DNA of 64,000 nt. Origin: Streptomyces cadmiisoli. GTDB taxonomy: Bacteria > Actinomycetota > Actinomycetes > Streptomycetales > Streptomycetaceae. Position 1 is the first letter of the stretch, and the number at the start of each line of letters is the position of its first letter. Below, in pieces: positions 25,695 through 34,573 of this stretch. The DNA is taken from contig NZ_CP030073.1 of the NCBI RefSeq assembly GCF_003261055.1, positions 124,001 through 188,000 of the forward strand, read 5' to 3'. The translations under genes and the position numbers were made by a program. The notes beneath the pieces were generated by a model, which worked only from the letters and a program-made list of their open reading frames with translations, was not told the DNA's origin and ran no database searches.

Positions 25695-27755
25695 TCATAC
25701 TGCCCCTCCTGCTGTGATGGTTCGGGTTTTCGGGGTGTGGTGCCCGGATTCGGCGATGCGCCGTCGGCAGGCGGCCTCGGTCTCGTCGTCCCAGAGGACA
25801 CACCAGCGTCCGCTGGGAGTCTTGCAGGCGGCCAGCTGGCCGTGGTTGATCCAGTAGTAGACCGCGTCGGCCGCGATCCCCAGGCGGCGGGCCACCTCCT
25901 TGACCGAGATCTCGCCGTCCCGGAACGGGACCGTGAACGGGGAGGGGATCTTGTGGACGTGGCGGACCCAGCGGACCGCCGCCGCATCGAACGGCCAGCC
26001 CGACGCGGTCGTGATGCCCTCCGCGGCGAGCTCGTCGACAAGCTCGGCGTCCCGCAGCCGGGGGCCACGCCGGCTGATCAGCTCCAAGGCGGCCGACGGG
26101 GTCCGCCGGGCCTCCGGCGCCGGCTTGGGCCGCTCCAGGCCGATCACCTCGCTCGCGCCGGTGTGCCAGCGCAAGCCCACCCGGGCCCGCCACCGGTCGG
26201 CCTCCGGCATCAGCGTCACGTCCGCCACCAGTGTCCTGAGCAGGCGTTTCCTGTCCTTGTCCCGGGTCCCGGATGCGTGCCAGAGGCGGGGAAGGTCGCC
26301 AGCGAGGGCCAGCAGGTCAGCCCGATCGGGCAGCGGTGGACGGCTCTCGTGTGCTTCTGCGAGGGCGGCTTCGGCCTCGGCCAGGGCGGTGAGCCGGGCC
26401 TCCCACCGGCTCTCCAGTGTCTGGGCGACGAGCCGGTTGCCGGGATCGACCGCTGTGAACGCCCGCTCGGCGCGATCCGCCTCGTAGCGGGCGCGTTCCA
26501 CTGCCAGCTCGGCCGCCCGCTGTGAGCGGGTATGCCGGGCGGTGACCTCGTCCGCCGCCGCGAGGGCGACCGTGATCCGGCCCGGGGTGAGCTGGGCCAG
26601 CAAGCGTGTGGCAACCGCGTCATCGACAACATCCGCCCTGATCGACCGGCAGGTCGGTGTGCCCTGGTGGTCGGCCTTTGACCCGGAGCACTCGTAGGCC
26701 GCCTGCCCGCTGCGGTGGTAGCGGGTGGCCATCGGGCGCCCGCACGAGCCGCAGCCGATGATCCCCTGACATAGGGCCAGGCCCTCGCGGGCCGGACGGG
26801 CGCCGTCATGGGTGCAGTTGGCCTTCAGCTTCGCCTCGATGTCCAGGAGGGTCTGCCAGGTGATGTCGCCCTCGTGGTGATCGTGCAGCACCACCGGCCA
26901 CTGATCCCTCGCAAGCAGCCGCACCCCGGTGCGCACGGTGCCGTCCGGCTCCACCGTGCGCCGGGTCGTGTACCGGCCGTAGACGTAGGTGCCCGCGTAA
27001 CACGGGTTGCCCAGCACCCCCAGCACCCTGGCATGGGTGAGCTTCCCCCAGCGCAACTGGCTTGCCCACACGCCTCCATAGGCCCGCAGCGGGAAACGCC
27101 GGCCGACGAAGGCGGCCACTACGGCGTAGGCCGACCCGCCGGCTGCGAACGCGGCGAACACGTCCCGGATCGCGGTCTGCGCCTCCACGTCCGGATCGAT
27201 CACGCATGCGCCCTCGTCGTCGTAGACGTAGCCGACCGGCAGCGGGAAGTGCAGCTCGCCCCGCTCGGCGGCGGCCCGCTTCGCACCCTGTAACCGACCG
27301 GCCAGGATATGCAGTTCGGCCTCGCTCATGCTGCCCTTGAGCCCCAGCAGCAGCCGGTCGTTGATGTCCGACAGGTCGTAGACCCCGTCGCCGTCCACCA
27401 GCAGCGCGTCCGTCAGCCGGGCCAGCTCCAGCAGCCGGGCGAAGTCCGCCGAGGACCGGGCCAGGCGGGACACCTCCAGCCCGAAGACCGCCCCGACCTC
27501 GCCCAGGCAGACCTTCGCCACCAGTTGGCGGAAGCCCTCGCGCTCGGCCCCGAACTTCCCCGACACCCCCAGGTCGGCGTCGATCACCACGACGTCCTCG
27601 CGGTCCCAGCCCAGCCGCACCGCCTCGTCGGCCGGCGCGTACTGCCTCGCCGTGGACTCGGTGTTGTCCCTCACCTGCACATACGTCGACTGCCGCAGTT
27701 AGACCACCGCCTGCCGGGACCGATGCGACGAGGTGATCTTCGACTGCCCGTTCAC
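25695..27755 (-). pseudogene. Large serine recombinase with TAA at codon 19
   Basis: The true start is GTG 27755 with GGGAGG just upstream. It reads MNGQSKITSSHRSRQAVV, then TAA (27701-27699) where relatives have Tyr, then LRQSTYVQVRDNTESTARQY. The catalytic serine is in RQST (TCG 27689-27687). Downstream follow a resolvase domain (VFGLEVSRLARSSADFARLL), a recombinase domain (VLGVLGNPCYAGTYVYGRY), a zinc ribbon (CGSCGRP with a later Cys pair), a coiled coil and a C-terminal helix-turn-helix (VKEVARRLGIAADAVYYWIN). Restart at GTG 27680 would give 661 residues without the catalytic serine, so the enzyme is probably dead unless the stop is read through. It lies directly after a small gene split by IS1380. 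Confidence 0.9.
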
Positions 27756-27923
27756 GGCCGCCTCCCAGCACGGACTCGACCATGTTGGCCAGCACCATCA
27801 CCGTCTCGCCAAACACCCCGGTCCGCGGCACGGCTCCTCGCTCCCGCCCACGCCAGGGCACTCGCGCGACACATCTCACATGCCATCAGGATCCGCCCCC
27901 GTCCTGGTCGGCACCACGGCTCA

Positions 27924-27939
27924 CTAGCCTGCGCGTTTC
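27924..27939 (+). repeat. IS1380 left end: CTAG target duplication plus inverted repeat
   Basis: CTAG (27924-27927) followed by CCTGCGCGTTTC. The complement of the right end reads CTAG CCTCCGTGTTTC, so 10 of 12 inverted-repeat bases match and the 4-base duplication is exact. Confidence 0.85.
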
Positions 27940-29610
27940 ATCTGGGGTTGCGTCCGGATCATGATCGGAAAAGCGAAAGTGCCTTCTGAGCTGCAACGAT
28001 GAGGCTTGTCTAGGGTCTCGATCGTTCCAGCGGGAAGGCACTTTCTGCGTGCACACTACCCGGTCACGCCCCAAGCTCGTCGTCAGCGCCGACGGGCACG
28101 GGGTGGTCAGCCATGCCGGCTCGCGTCTACTCGCGGATCTGGCCGACGCCACCGCACTGACCAGCGCTTTCTCCGACGCTCTGTGCCGACTGCGGCCTCG
28201 TGGCACCGGGCACGACCCCGGCCGCGTCGCGGTGGACCTCGCGGTGATGCTCGCCGACGGCGGCGAGGCGATCGCCGACCTGGCCGTGCTGCGCGACCAG
28301 CGCGACGTGTTCGGCCCCGTCGCCTCCACTCCGACCGCCTGGCGGGTACTGGCAGGCATCGACACCGCGACTCTGAACGCCCTGCGGGCAGCTCGGGCCA
28401 GGGCCCGCGAGGTCGCCTGGCTGCAAGCAGACGAGACTGGACACGCCATACCCGCCTCGCAGGCCGGAGGCCGTGAACTGCCCGGCCTGGTCCTGGACAT
28501 CGACGCCACCCTGGTCACCTGCCACTCCGAGAAGGAACAGGCCGCCGCCACCTACAAACGCGGCTTCGGCTACCACCCACTGCTCTGCTTCCTGGACAAC
28601 ACCGGCGAGGGCCTGGCAGGTCTCCTGCGACCGGGCAACGCCGGAGCGAACACCGCAGCCGACCACGTCGCCCTCCTCGACCAGGCCCTCGCGCAGATCC
28701 CCGACGCTCACCGCCACGGCACCCCAGTCCTCATCCGCGCCGACAGCGCGGGCAGCGCCAAAGCCTTCCTCGCTCACATCCGGGCCCTGCGGGAACGCGG
28801 GATCCACACCTTCTTCTCCGTCGGGTATCCCGTCACCGAGCCAGTCCGTCGCGCGATCCGGGCCCTGCCCGAGCACGTCTGGCACCCCGCGCTGGAACAA
28901 GACGGTGCCTTGCGCGCCAGTGCCGAGGTCGCCGAGCTGACCGGCCTGGTCGACCTCACCGGATACCCGGACGGCACCCGCATCATCGTCCGCCGCGAGC
29001 GTCCCCACCCCGGCGCCCAGCTGTCCCTCTTCGACCAGGACGAAGGCATGCGCCACCAGGTCTTCCTCACCGACTCGCCCGTCGCAGGCAGCGGCTCGAT
29101 CCAGCACCTGGAGGTCCGCCACCGTGCCCACGCCCGGGTCGAGGACCACATCCGCTGCGGCAAGACCACCGGCTTCGGTCGCTTCCCCTCCCGCCACTTC
29201 GCGATCAACCAGGTCTGGCTGGAGCTGTCCCTGACCGCGGTCGACCTGCTGGCCTGGACGCGAACCCTGCTACTGGACGGCGAGTTGGCCACCGCCGAGC
29301 CCAAGAAGCTCCGCTACCGGCTCCTGCACGCCGCAGCCCGGATCACGCGCGGAGCCCGTCGCCTACGGCTACGGATCGCCACTACCTGGCCCTGGCGCCA
29401 CGAGCTGACCGCCGCGTTCAGCCGCCTCGTCGCACTGCCCCGACCGGCCACGTGACAGACAAGACCGCCACTGACCACCCACGACCCGAGGACCCAGGAG
29501 CACCCGGCCATCGCGCCGGGCCTGCGGCATGCCCACCATCCAACAGCAGCCCCACGACCTCCGGCACGGGCGTTCACCCAGCTCAGCCGACCCGAACCGA
29601 AACACGGAGG
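27928..29610 (+). mobile_element. IS1380 family insertion sequence, apparently complete
   Basis: 1683 bases bounded by 12-base imperfect inverted repeats and CTAG duplications. It contains a single full-length transposase gene. It interrupts a small minus-strand gene of a recombinase cassette, and the host reading frame is restored exactly when the element and one CTAG are removed. Confidence 0.9.
28049..29455 (+). CDS. IS1380 family transposase
   Basis: 468 residues from GTG 28049. A DDE-type enzyme that cuts and joins the element ends. Family stretches are LDIDATLVTCHSEKEQAAAT (first Asp region), YKRGFGYHPLLCFLDNTGE, VLIRADSAGSAKAFLAHIRA (second Asp), FFSVGYPVTEPVRRAI, and VEDHIRCGKTTGFGRFPSRH near the catalytic Glu. 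The length is normal for the family and no stop or frameshift was seen, so it may be active. It is the only gene of the element. Confidence 0.95.
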   Translation: MHTTRSRPKLVVSADGHGVVSHAGSRLLADLADATALTSAFSDALCRLRPRGTGHDPGRVAVDLAVMLADGGEAIADLAVLRDQRDVFGPVASTPTAWRVLAGIDTATLNALRAARARAREVAWLQADETGHAIPASQAGGRELPGLVLDIDATLVTCHSEKEQAAATYKRGFGYHPLLCFLDNTGEGLAGLLRPGNAGANTAADHVALLDQALAQIPDAHRHGTPVLIRADSAGSAKAFLAHIRALRERGIHTFFSVGYPVTEPVRRAIRALPEHVWHPALEQDGALRASAEVAELTGLVDLTGYPDGTRIIVRRERPHPGAQLSLFDQDEGMRHQVFLTDSPVAGSGSIQHLEVRHRAHARVEDHIRCGKTTGFGRFPSRHFAINQVWLELSLTAVDLLAWTRTLLLDGELATAEPKKLRYRLLHAAARITRGARRLRLRIATTWPWRHELTAAFSRLVALPRPAT

Positions 29611-29614
29611 CTAG
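29599..29614 (-). repeat. IS1380 right end: inverted repeat plus CTAG target duplication
   Basis: GAAACACGGAGG (29599-29610) followed by CTAG (29611-29614). It pairs with the left end at 27924-27939. Confidence 0.85.
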
Positions 29615-29858
29615 GGCATTCACCAGGGCACGGGCAGCACACGGGCCCTCGACCGCGAGCGGGTGCTCCTCGGCCGCAACCCCTCGGTCGGTCCACGCCT
29701 GCGGCAGCGTCACGCTCCGGCCCGCACCGCTCGCGCAGACGAAGACCAGCGCATCGCTCCGGCGCTTGACGTACAGAATCTCCAACTCGCAGCCGGACAA
29801 CGGATGGAACGGGTGGGTGACCACCAGCGAACCCAACGACTGCCTGGACGATGCGGCC

Positions 29859-30311
29859 CTATGCGAGGACCGTCGGCACCCCCAGCATCCGCTCACCGCC
29901 GCCAGGCTTCGGGATGATCACCTGACGGACCGGCGCCGGCCGGTAAGTGCCCGCGTCGAGTTCGGCCCTCACCTCGGGCCAGTGCACCGCGATCCACGGC
30001 CACAACTCAGCCGTGGTCATGCCGTCCACCCCGGGAACACCCCGGTTCGCCTCGACGCGGTCGAGCGCCGCGAGCAGGTTCTCCTTCGAGAGCAACAGCT
30101 CCCACAGCGAGGACGCCTGTTCGCGGTGAACGTCCTCCGTGAGACGCGCCGACCGGCCACTACGCTCCGCCGGGGCACTTCCGGAATGCACCGGTCCCTC
30201 TCCGGACGGCACCGCCGAAGCGGTATTGCTGCGATCACCGTGACCGGCACGAGCAGTCACCACATCATCCGTTCCACTCGATGTTCGGCCCTTCCCAGCC
30301 GCCGTACTCAT
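29859..30311 (-). pseudogene. Group II intron reverse transcriptase, N-terminal fragment
   Basis: 150 codons ending at 29859. The C-terminal half carries the RT entry region of bacterial intron-encoded proteins: LLLSKENLLAALDRVEANRG, VPGVDGMTTAELWPWIAVHW, YRPAPVRQVIIPKPGGGERM, LGVPTVL. After VL the family continues DRLIQQA, but here one Ala codon and a stop follow. The palm domain with YADD, the maturase domain and any endonuclease are missing. The break point coincides with the start of the recombinase cassette DNA, so the cassette probably cut the gene. Confidence 0.85.
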
Positions 30312-30685
30312 CCCGGCTGGTACTACGACCTCTGCTGGCTTCTGCCCGGTCAGCCCGCACCTCCCGGCACGGACCGTCGGCGCGGCGACACCTCAGCACA
30401 ACCGACACCCGGACAGATCTCCCCAGGTAAGAACGATCACTGTCCCTGGATCCCCGCCGCGTTTACGCACTGGCCTTCTTGGTGGAGACGGGCATCACCT
30501 TCGCTTGCAGGCTCACCCGACCAGCACGCCTCATACACGGTTCGTGTTCCTCGGTACCCAGGTCTCGCCTCGGGCTTCCTCCAGACCCCACCTCACGATG
30601 ACGCCCTTGCCTCCGGCTCGGGGTTAGCACCACCTCTTCCCCCAGGGGACTTCCACCCCCAAGCAATCGCCCATGCTGGGCGCAC
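29859..30685 (-). mobile_element. Truncated group II intron, probably class C
   Basis: The intron 5' end is taken as GTGCG at 30685-30681, followed by a G-rich structured leader (GCCCAGCATGGGC) typical of group II domain I, then the reverse transcriptase start at 30311. The 3' half is missing from about 29859. A perfect 16-base hairpin lies 4 bases upstream of the 5' end. Class C introns are known to insert just behind transcription terminators, which fits. Confidence 0.75.
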
Positions 30686-30689
30686 AAGC

Positions 30690-30724
30690 GTGAGGGTCCA
30701 CCGACTCCGTCGGTGGACCCTCAC
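30690..30724. terminator. Long perfect hairpin, intron target terminator
   Basis: GTGAGGGTCCACCGAC (30690-30705), loop TCC, exact 16-base complement (30709-30724). It is placed between the intron 5' end (30685) and the IS630 left end (30740). The gene it once terminated is no longer present. Confidence 0.8.
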
Positions 30725-30739
30725 GCAAGATCGAGGCTA

Positions 30740-31911
30740 GTGTCTCGTGATCCTGATTGCGTTACTTCGCGTTGTTATTGACGAGTTTCTTCACGCTGGT
30801 CTGGACGAGTCGGACCTTGGCGAGGATCTCGTCGGTGGTGGCGGTCCAGGTGAAGGGTTTCGCGTTCTCGTTCCAGGAGTTGACGTAGTCGCGGATCTGT
30901 TTGACCAGGACATTGACGCTTGCGAACGTGCCGCGGCGGATGGACTGCCGGGTGATGATCCCGAACCAGATCTCGATCTGGTTCAACCACGAGGAGCCGA
31001 CGGGGGTGAAATGAAAGTGGACGTGCGGGTTCTTCGCCAGCCACGCCTTCACGTCCGGGGTGGTGTGCGTGGAGAGGTTGTCCAGGACGACATGGATTTC
31101 CTTCTCCGCATGCGGCTTGACGGCCTTCTTCAGGAACGCCAGGAAGGTCGCGCCGCTCCGGTTCGGCCTGCACTCGCCCAGCACTTCACCGGTCGCGACG
31201 TTCAGCGCGGCGAACAGGTTCGTGGTGCCGTGCCGCACATAGTCGTGAGTGCGCTTCTCGGTGGCCGCGAAAGTCACCGGCAGCACCGGCTGGGTCCGGT
31301 CCAGGGCCTGCACCTGCGTCTTCTCGTCGACCGACAGCACCACGGCGCCACCGGGCGGGGCCAGGTACAGACCGACGACATCGGCGACCTTCTCCGCGAA
31401 CGCCGGGTCTTTCGAGATCTTGAAGGTGCCCGAGCGGTGCGGCTTCAGATTCTCCTCACGCCAGACGCGGGCGACGTAATGCCACGACACCGAGATGCCC
31501 TCCCGCCGCTTCAGATGGTCGGCCAGCGTCCGCGTCGACCAGTGCGACAGACCGGATTCCGCCGGCGGCGACATCCTCGTCAAAGCGATCAACCGGGCCC
31601 GCACCTGCGGCGGCACCTGGGTACGCGGCCCGCCGCGGCGCTTCTCCTCCAGACCGGCAAGGCCCCGCTCGGCATAACGGGTCTTGCAGCGGTCCACCGT
31701 CAGCGGCGCCACACCGGCGAGCTCGGCAATGTCCTTGCGTCGGCGTCCTTCGCCGGACCACAGCACGATCCTTGCGCGAAGCGCCACATCGGCCGGAACA
31801 TCCCGCGACCCGGCCAACTCCCGCAGTTCCGCCATCTGTTCAGAGGTGAGATGCACACCAGACTCAACGATCACAGAAGCCTCAGGTTCCATGAACAGGA
31901 TCACGAGACAC
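30740..31911 (-). mobile_element. IS630 family insertion sequence, complete
   Basis: 1172 bases with perfect 16-base inverted repeats: GTGTCTCGTGATCCTG (30740-30755) and its complement (31896-31911). TA flanks both ends (30738-30739 and 31912-31913), the target duplication expected for this family. One intact transposase gene fills the element. Confidence 0.95.
30762..31892 (-). CDS. IS630 family transposase
   Basis: 376 residues from ATG 31892; a GTG at 31904 inside the inverted repeat is an alternative. N-terminal helix-turn-helix (RRRKDIAELAGVAPLTVDRC), a second DNA-binding region (STRTLADHLKRREGISVSWH), then a DDE catalytic core: GGAVVLSVDEKTQVQALDRT (first Asp), EIHVVLDNLSTHTTPDVKAW (second Asp), TPVGSSWLNQIEIWFGIITR (Glu). 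The order and length fit the family and no damage is visible. It probably mediates cut-and-paste movement at TA sites. Confidence 0.96.
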   Translation of the reverse strand: MEPEASVIVESGVHLTSEQMAELRELAGSRDVPADVALRARIVLWSGEGRRRKDIAELAGVAPLTVDRCKTRYAERGLAGLEEKRRGGPRTQVPPQVRARLIALTRMSPPAESGLSHWSTRTLADHLKRREGISVSWHYVARVWREENLKPHRSGTFKISKDPAFAEKVADVVGLYLAPPGGAVVLSVDEKTQVQALDRTQPVLPVTFAATEKRTHDYVRHGTTNLFAALNVATGEVLGECRPNRSGATFLAFLKKAVKPHAEKEIHVVLDNLSTHTTPDVKAWLAKNPHVHFHFTPVGSSWLNQIEIWFGIITRQSIRRGTFASVNVLVKQIRDYVNSWNENAKPFTWTATTDEILAKVRLVQTSVKKLVNNNAK

Positions 31912-31939
31912 TAGGTATGAACGCGATTCAGGTCCTGTA

Positions 31940-32341
31940 TCAGTCGGCCGAAAACCGCAGGTGGGCGCGTTCGGCGATCTCTTCGTCTGTCAGCATAGTG
32001 ATCTTGGGTACGTCAGGCGCACACAGCATTACGACAACGAACTTGCTCGAGGCGTCCGACAACAGGTTCGCGACACGATAGTGCACGACCTCACCGCCTG
32101 GCTCCCAGAACGCCTGACCCGCCTCGATCGAGTAAGGAGCCTCTCCTTCAATCTCGAAGAGGATCTTCCCTTCGATGACGTACCCGAATACCGGGCCCGA
32201 GTGACGATGCGGACCCGCCCCCTGATCACCAGGCGGCAGTTCCAGGAACTCGGTCACGACATCGGAGCCTTCAGGAATGAAGGGCGCCTTCACGCACGCG
32301 AGTTCGCTTATCTTCACTCCACTGTTTCCTAGTTCAAGCAT
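31940..32341 (-). CDS. Cupin domain protein
   Basis: 133 residues from ATG 32341; a longer open frame continues upstream but reads into IS-derived DNA. The cupin barrel is clear: TEFLELPPGDQGAGPHRHSG (metal motif G(X)5HxH), VFGYVIEGKILFEIEGEAPY, SIEAGQAFWEPGGEVVHYRV (second motif). Small cupins bind metal and act as enzymes or sensors; the substrate is unknown. The first 30 codons are less G+C-rich than the neighbours. It sits between an IS630 and a broken IS3 element and resembles the Tat-type cupin at 48141 in its core, so it may be an old resident gene left between insertions. Confidence 0.8.
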   Translation of the reverse strand: MLELGNSGVKISELACVKAPFIPEGSDVVTEFLELPPGDQGAGPHRHSGPVFGYVIEGKILFEIEGEAPYSIEAGQAFWEPGGEVVHYRVANLLSDASSKFVVVMLCAPDVPKITMLTDEEIAERAHLRFSAD

Positions 32342-32892
32342 TTCGCCAATATAGGGGCCAGCGCTCGATTGGTCCAGTTGAGGCGGACTTGCGCACATTT
32401 GACGAACGGCGGCAACAGATGAGCCTGGATCCGCCGCGTGATGCTCGGTCTGTGGGTGACGGAAAGAGAAGAGATGCCTGCTGAGACCTTGGATGATAGG
32501 AGTTCCTACGCCCACACCAGTCCCACGAAGCAAGGCACCTCGTAAGTGAAGTTTCCCCGTGATCCCGGACACGTGATTGTTATGCCGCGAGGGTGTGCTG
32601 ATGCCGCAGCCGGGTTTCGGACGGCCTGAGGTAGCCGAAGACCTTGTGTTTGCGAAGGCGGCGGCGGTTGTAGAAGGTCTCGATGAAGGAGAAGACCTCG
32701 GCCCGGACGGTGGCCCGGTCGGACCAGGTACGGGCGCCGATCTCCTCCTTGAGCAGGGCCCAGAAACTCTCCGCGGCAGCGTTGTCGAAGCATGATCCGG
32801 TGCGTCCGCAGCTCTGCCGCAGCCCCAACTCCCGTATCCGGTGCCGGAACTGGGCAGACGTGTATTCGCTGCCTCGGACGCTCTCCTGTATG

Positions 32893-33969
32893 TCAACCTC
32901 TCTGGACGGTCCTGTTGGGGGTGCTGTCCTGCTTGATCGCGTAGTACGCCTCCCGGGCGACGTACCGTTTGAGGCAGCGGATGATCTCCATCTTGGACTT
33001 GCCCTCGTTGGTGCGGCGTTCGACGTACTTCTTTGTGTTCTCGTCGTAGTGCAGGCGGCAGACGACAGCCATGTGGATGGCGGAGTTGGCCTGGCGGTCA
33101 CCACCGCGGTTGAGCCGGTGCCGTTGCACCTTTCCGGACGAGGCAGGCAGTGGGGCGACGCCGCAGAGTTTCGCGAAACGGGCCTCGTCCGTGACGCGTT
33201 CGGGGTTGTCGCCGCAGGTAACCAGCAGTTGGGCGGTGTTCTCGATGCCGAAGCCGGTCCGCTCCAGCAGCGTCGGGGCCAGCTCGTGGACCAGGGGCTC
33301 GATCATCGAGTCGAGGTCGGCGACCTCGTCGTTGAGCTCGAGGTAGCGGCGGGCCAGCGACTTGATCGCGATGCGGGTGGCGGAGGTGGGGTCACGGAAG
33401 GCGGTCTCGTCCGGCCGCCAGGCCGCACAGGTGCGGATCAGCTGCATCCGGGTCAGGTTGCGTACCTGGTCACGCAGTTCTTCGGGTGCGGAGATGATCT
33501 GGCAGCGGAGCATCTGCAGCGCGACGCGGCGGGCCTTGACCGCGGTCGAGCGGGCGACCCGCAGAACGCGCAGGGACTCGACCATGCCGTCGCGGGTCTT
33601 GGGCGTGATGGTGCGGTGGCCGGCCAGGGCGGCATGGGCGGCGTTCTCGGCGTCGAGGGTGTCGTCCTTGCCTCGCCGACGACGGTCGGAGCGATCTGGG
33701 CGGTTGACCTCGAGGATCTCGATGCCGGCCAGCTGCAGGTGACGCAGGAGTCCGGCGCCGTAGGAGCCAGTGCCCTCGATACCGATGCGGCGCACGTCGC
33801 CGAAGGTCCGCATCCATCGGAGCATCGCGCGGTAACCGGCGCGGGTGGTGGAGAACGCTTCCGTGCCCAGCACGTGGTCGTCGGTGTCGATCACGGCGGC
33901 GACGTGCAGGTCCTTGTGGGTGTCCACGCCGCCGATGACGGTGCGGGAGACGGGTGGGATGCTGGCCAT
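32893..33969 (-). CDS. IS110 family transposase (DEDD recombinase)
   Basis: 358 residues from ATG 33969, which has GAGGAGGCCGAC just upstream. N-terminal DEDD/RuvC-like domain: VIGGVDTHKDLHVAAVIDTD (first Asp), RRIGIEGTGSYGAGLLRHLQ (Glu), KDDTLDAENAAHAALAG (Asp pair). C-terminal Tnp20 domain: LLVTCGDNPERVTDEARFAK, LCGVAPLPASSGKVQRHRLN, with the serine of PASSGK as probable nucleophile, then NRGGDRQANSAIHMAVVCRL. The length and motifs are complete, so it is probably active. IS110 enzymes are guided by an RNA made from the element end. Confidence 0.96.
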   Translation of the reverse strand: MASIPPVSRTVIGGVDTHKDLHVAAVIDTDDHVLGTEAFSTTRAGYRAMLRWMRTFGDVRRIGIEGTGSYGAGLLRHLQLAGIEILEVNRPDRSDRRRRGKDDTLDAENAAHAALAGHRTITPKTRDGMVESLRVLRVARSTAVKARRVALQMLRCQIISAPEELRDQVRNLTRMQLIRTCAAWRPDETAFRDPTSATRIAIKSLARRYLELNDEVADLDSMIEPLVHELAPTLLERTGFGIENTAQLLVTCGDNPERVTDEARFAKLCGVAPLPASSGKVQRHRLNRGGDRQANSAIHMAVVCRLHYDENTKKYVERRTNEGKSKMEIIRCLKRYVAREAYYAIKQDSTPNRTVQRG

Positions 33970-34258
33970 GTCGGCCTCCTCGCGGATGAAAGAGCGCGGT
34001 GGGTCGGCGCGCGTTCACCGAGGCGGCGGACAAGACAGTGATGGGACCTTGGCCAGGCTCTCCTTAAGTCACTCCCGTCGGCGAGGCGAGCGCCTCGCCG
34101 GGATGCTCCCGGGCCACCGACAAGTCCGAGGAAGGACAGCGCCGTCGGTCGGAGTGCGGGTCAGGAGGCCGCGAGAGCATCCCGGCACCGTCATCCTGGC
34201 GCGTCCATCGCTGTGCGGGTCAAGAGGCCCGGGACACCCGGTACTTCACATACTCACT
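33970..34258 (-). ncRNA. Candidate bridge (guide) RNA region of IS110
   Basis: The 289-base non-coding left end upstream of the transposase is where IS110-group elements encode their bridge RNA. It is rich in self-complementary parts: CGGCGAGGCG pairs with CGCCTCGCCG near 34078-34099, and CCGGGATGCTC near 34096 can pair with GAGCATCCCGG near 34184. It also holds a 17-base near-exact direct repeat. The RNA ends and guide loops cannot be fixed by eye. Confidence 0.45.
34154..34229. repeat. Direct repeat inside IS110 leader
   Basis: GTGCGGGTCAGGAGGCC at 34154-34170 and GTGCGGGTCAAGAGGCC at 34213-34229 differ by one base. The second copy is close to the element end. They may be binding sites or parts of the guide RNA. 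Confidence 0.7.
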
Positions 34259-34573
34259 ATCGCTGTGGATTATGCAGCCGGGCTCCAGTCCGCCCCGGCC
34301 GTGGGCCATGTCGAGTGCGTCGACGACGAGCTCGGCGCGGTGGTGGTCGGCCATGGCGTAGCCGACGACCTCGCGGCTGGCCAGGTCCAGCCAGCAGGCG
34401 AGGTAGAGCCAGCCTTCTGCGATGGGCAGGTAAGTGATGTCACCGACCAATCTGGTCCCGGGCCGATCGGCGTGGAAGTCGCGGCCGATCAGGTCCGGGG
34501 CCGGTTTCGCCTTCGTATCCGGCCGGGTCAGCGAACGTCTCTTGCGCCGGGTGACGCCGCGGATGCCGCGCTC

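Larger units (their letters stand above)
27886..29824 (-). pseudogene. DUF5372-like small gene split by IS1380
   Basis: The 5' part runs from GTG 29824 (VVTHPFHPLSGCELEILYVK, VFVCASGAGRSVTLPQAW, ALVNAL) to the right end of IS1380 at 29611. The 3' part, 27927-27886, completes it as VSRGADQDGGGS and TGA once one CTAG copy is removed. The rejoined protein has about 85 residues. Small proteins of this type (I associate them with DUF5372) sit just upstream of serine recombinases in mobile cassettes, as here. Its function is unknown. The clean rejoining is direct evidence for the insertion. Confidence 0.8.
32877..34258 (-). mobile_element. IS110 family insertion sequence
   Basis: About 1382 bases. 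The boundaries are set by rejoining the host IS3 frame (HSD at 34259, RGSEY from 32876). It has an intact transposase, almost no sequence after its stop codon, and about 290 bases before its start. That asymmetry is characteristic of the IS110 group rather than IS1111. No clear terminal inverted repeats are needed in this family. Confidence 0.88.
32540..34573 (-). mobile_element. IS3 family element remnant, interrupted by IS110
   Basis: Two IS3 pieces, 34573-34259 and 32876-about 32540, join exactly when the IS110 element between them is removed. The right side is cut where an FtsX permease frame begins (about 34574), so the 5' end and orfA are lost. The left boundary is approximate: CACGTGTCCGGGATCACGGG at about 32550-32570 on the minus strand looks like an IS3 end. 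Confidence 0.75.
32580..34573 (-). pseudogene. IS3 transposase (orfB part), split by IS110 and 5'-truncated
   Basis: The upstream piece reads RPDTKAKPAPDLIGRDFHAD, LVGDITYLPIAEGWLYLACW, LDLASREVVGYAMADHHRAE, then GCIIHSD (first and second catalytic Asp of the DDE integrase core). IS110 enters after HSD at 34259. The downstream piece resumes RGSEYTSAQFRHRIRELGLR, SCFDNAAAESFWALLKEEIG (catalytic Glu), FIETFYNRRRLRKHKVFGYL and ends at 32580. The integrase core is complete on paper but split, and the N-terminal helix-turn-helix partner is absent, so it is inactive. Confidence 0.88.
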
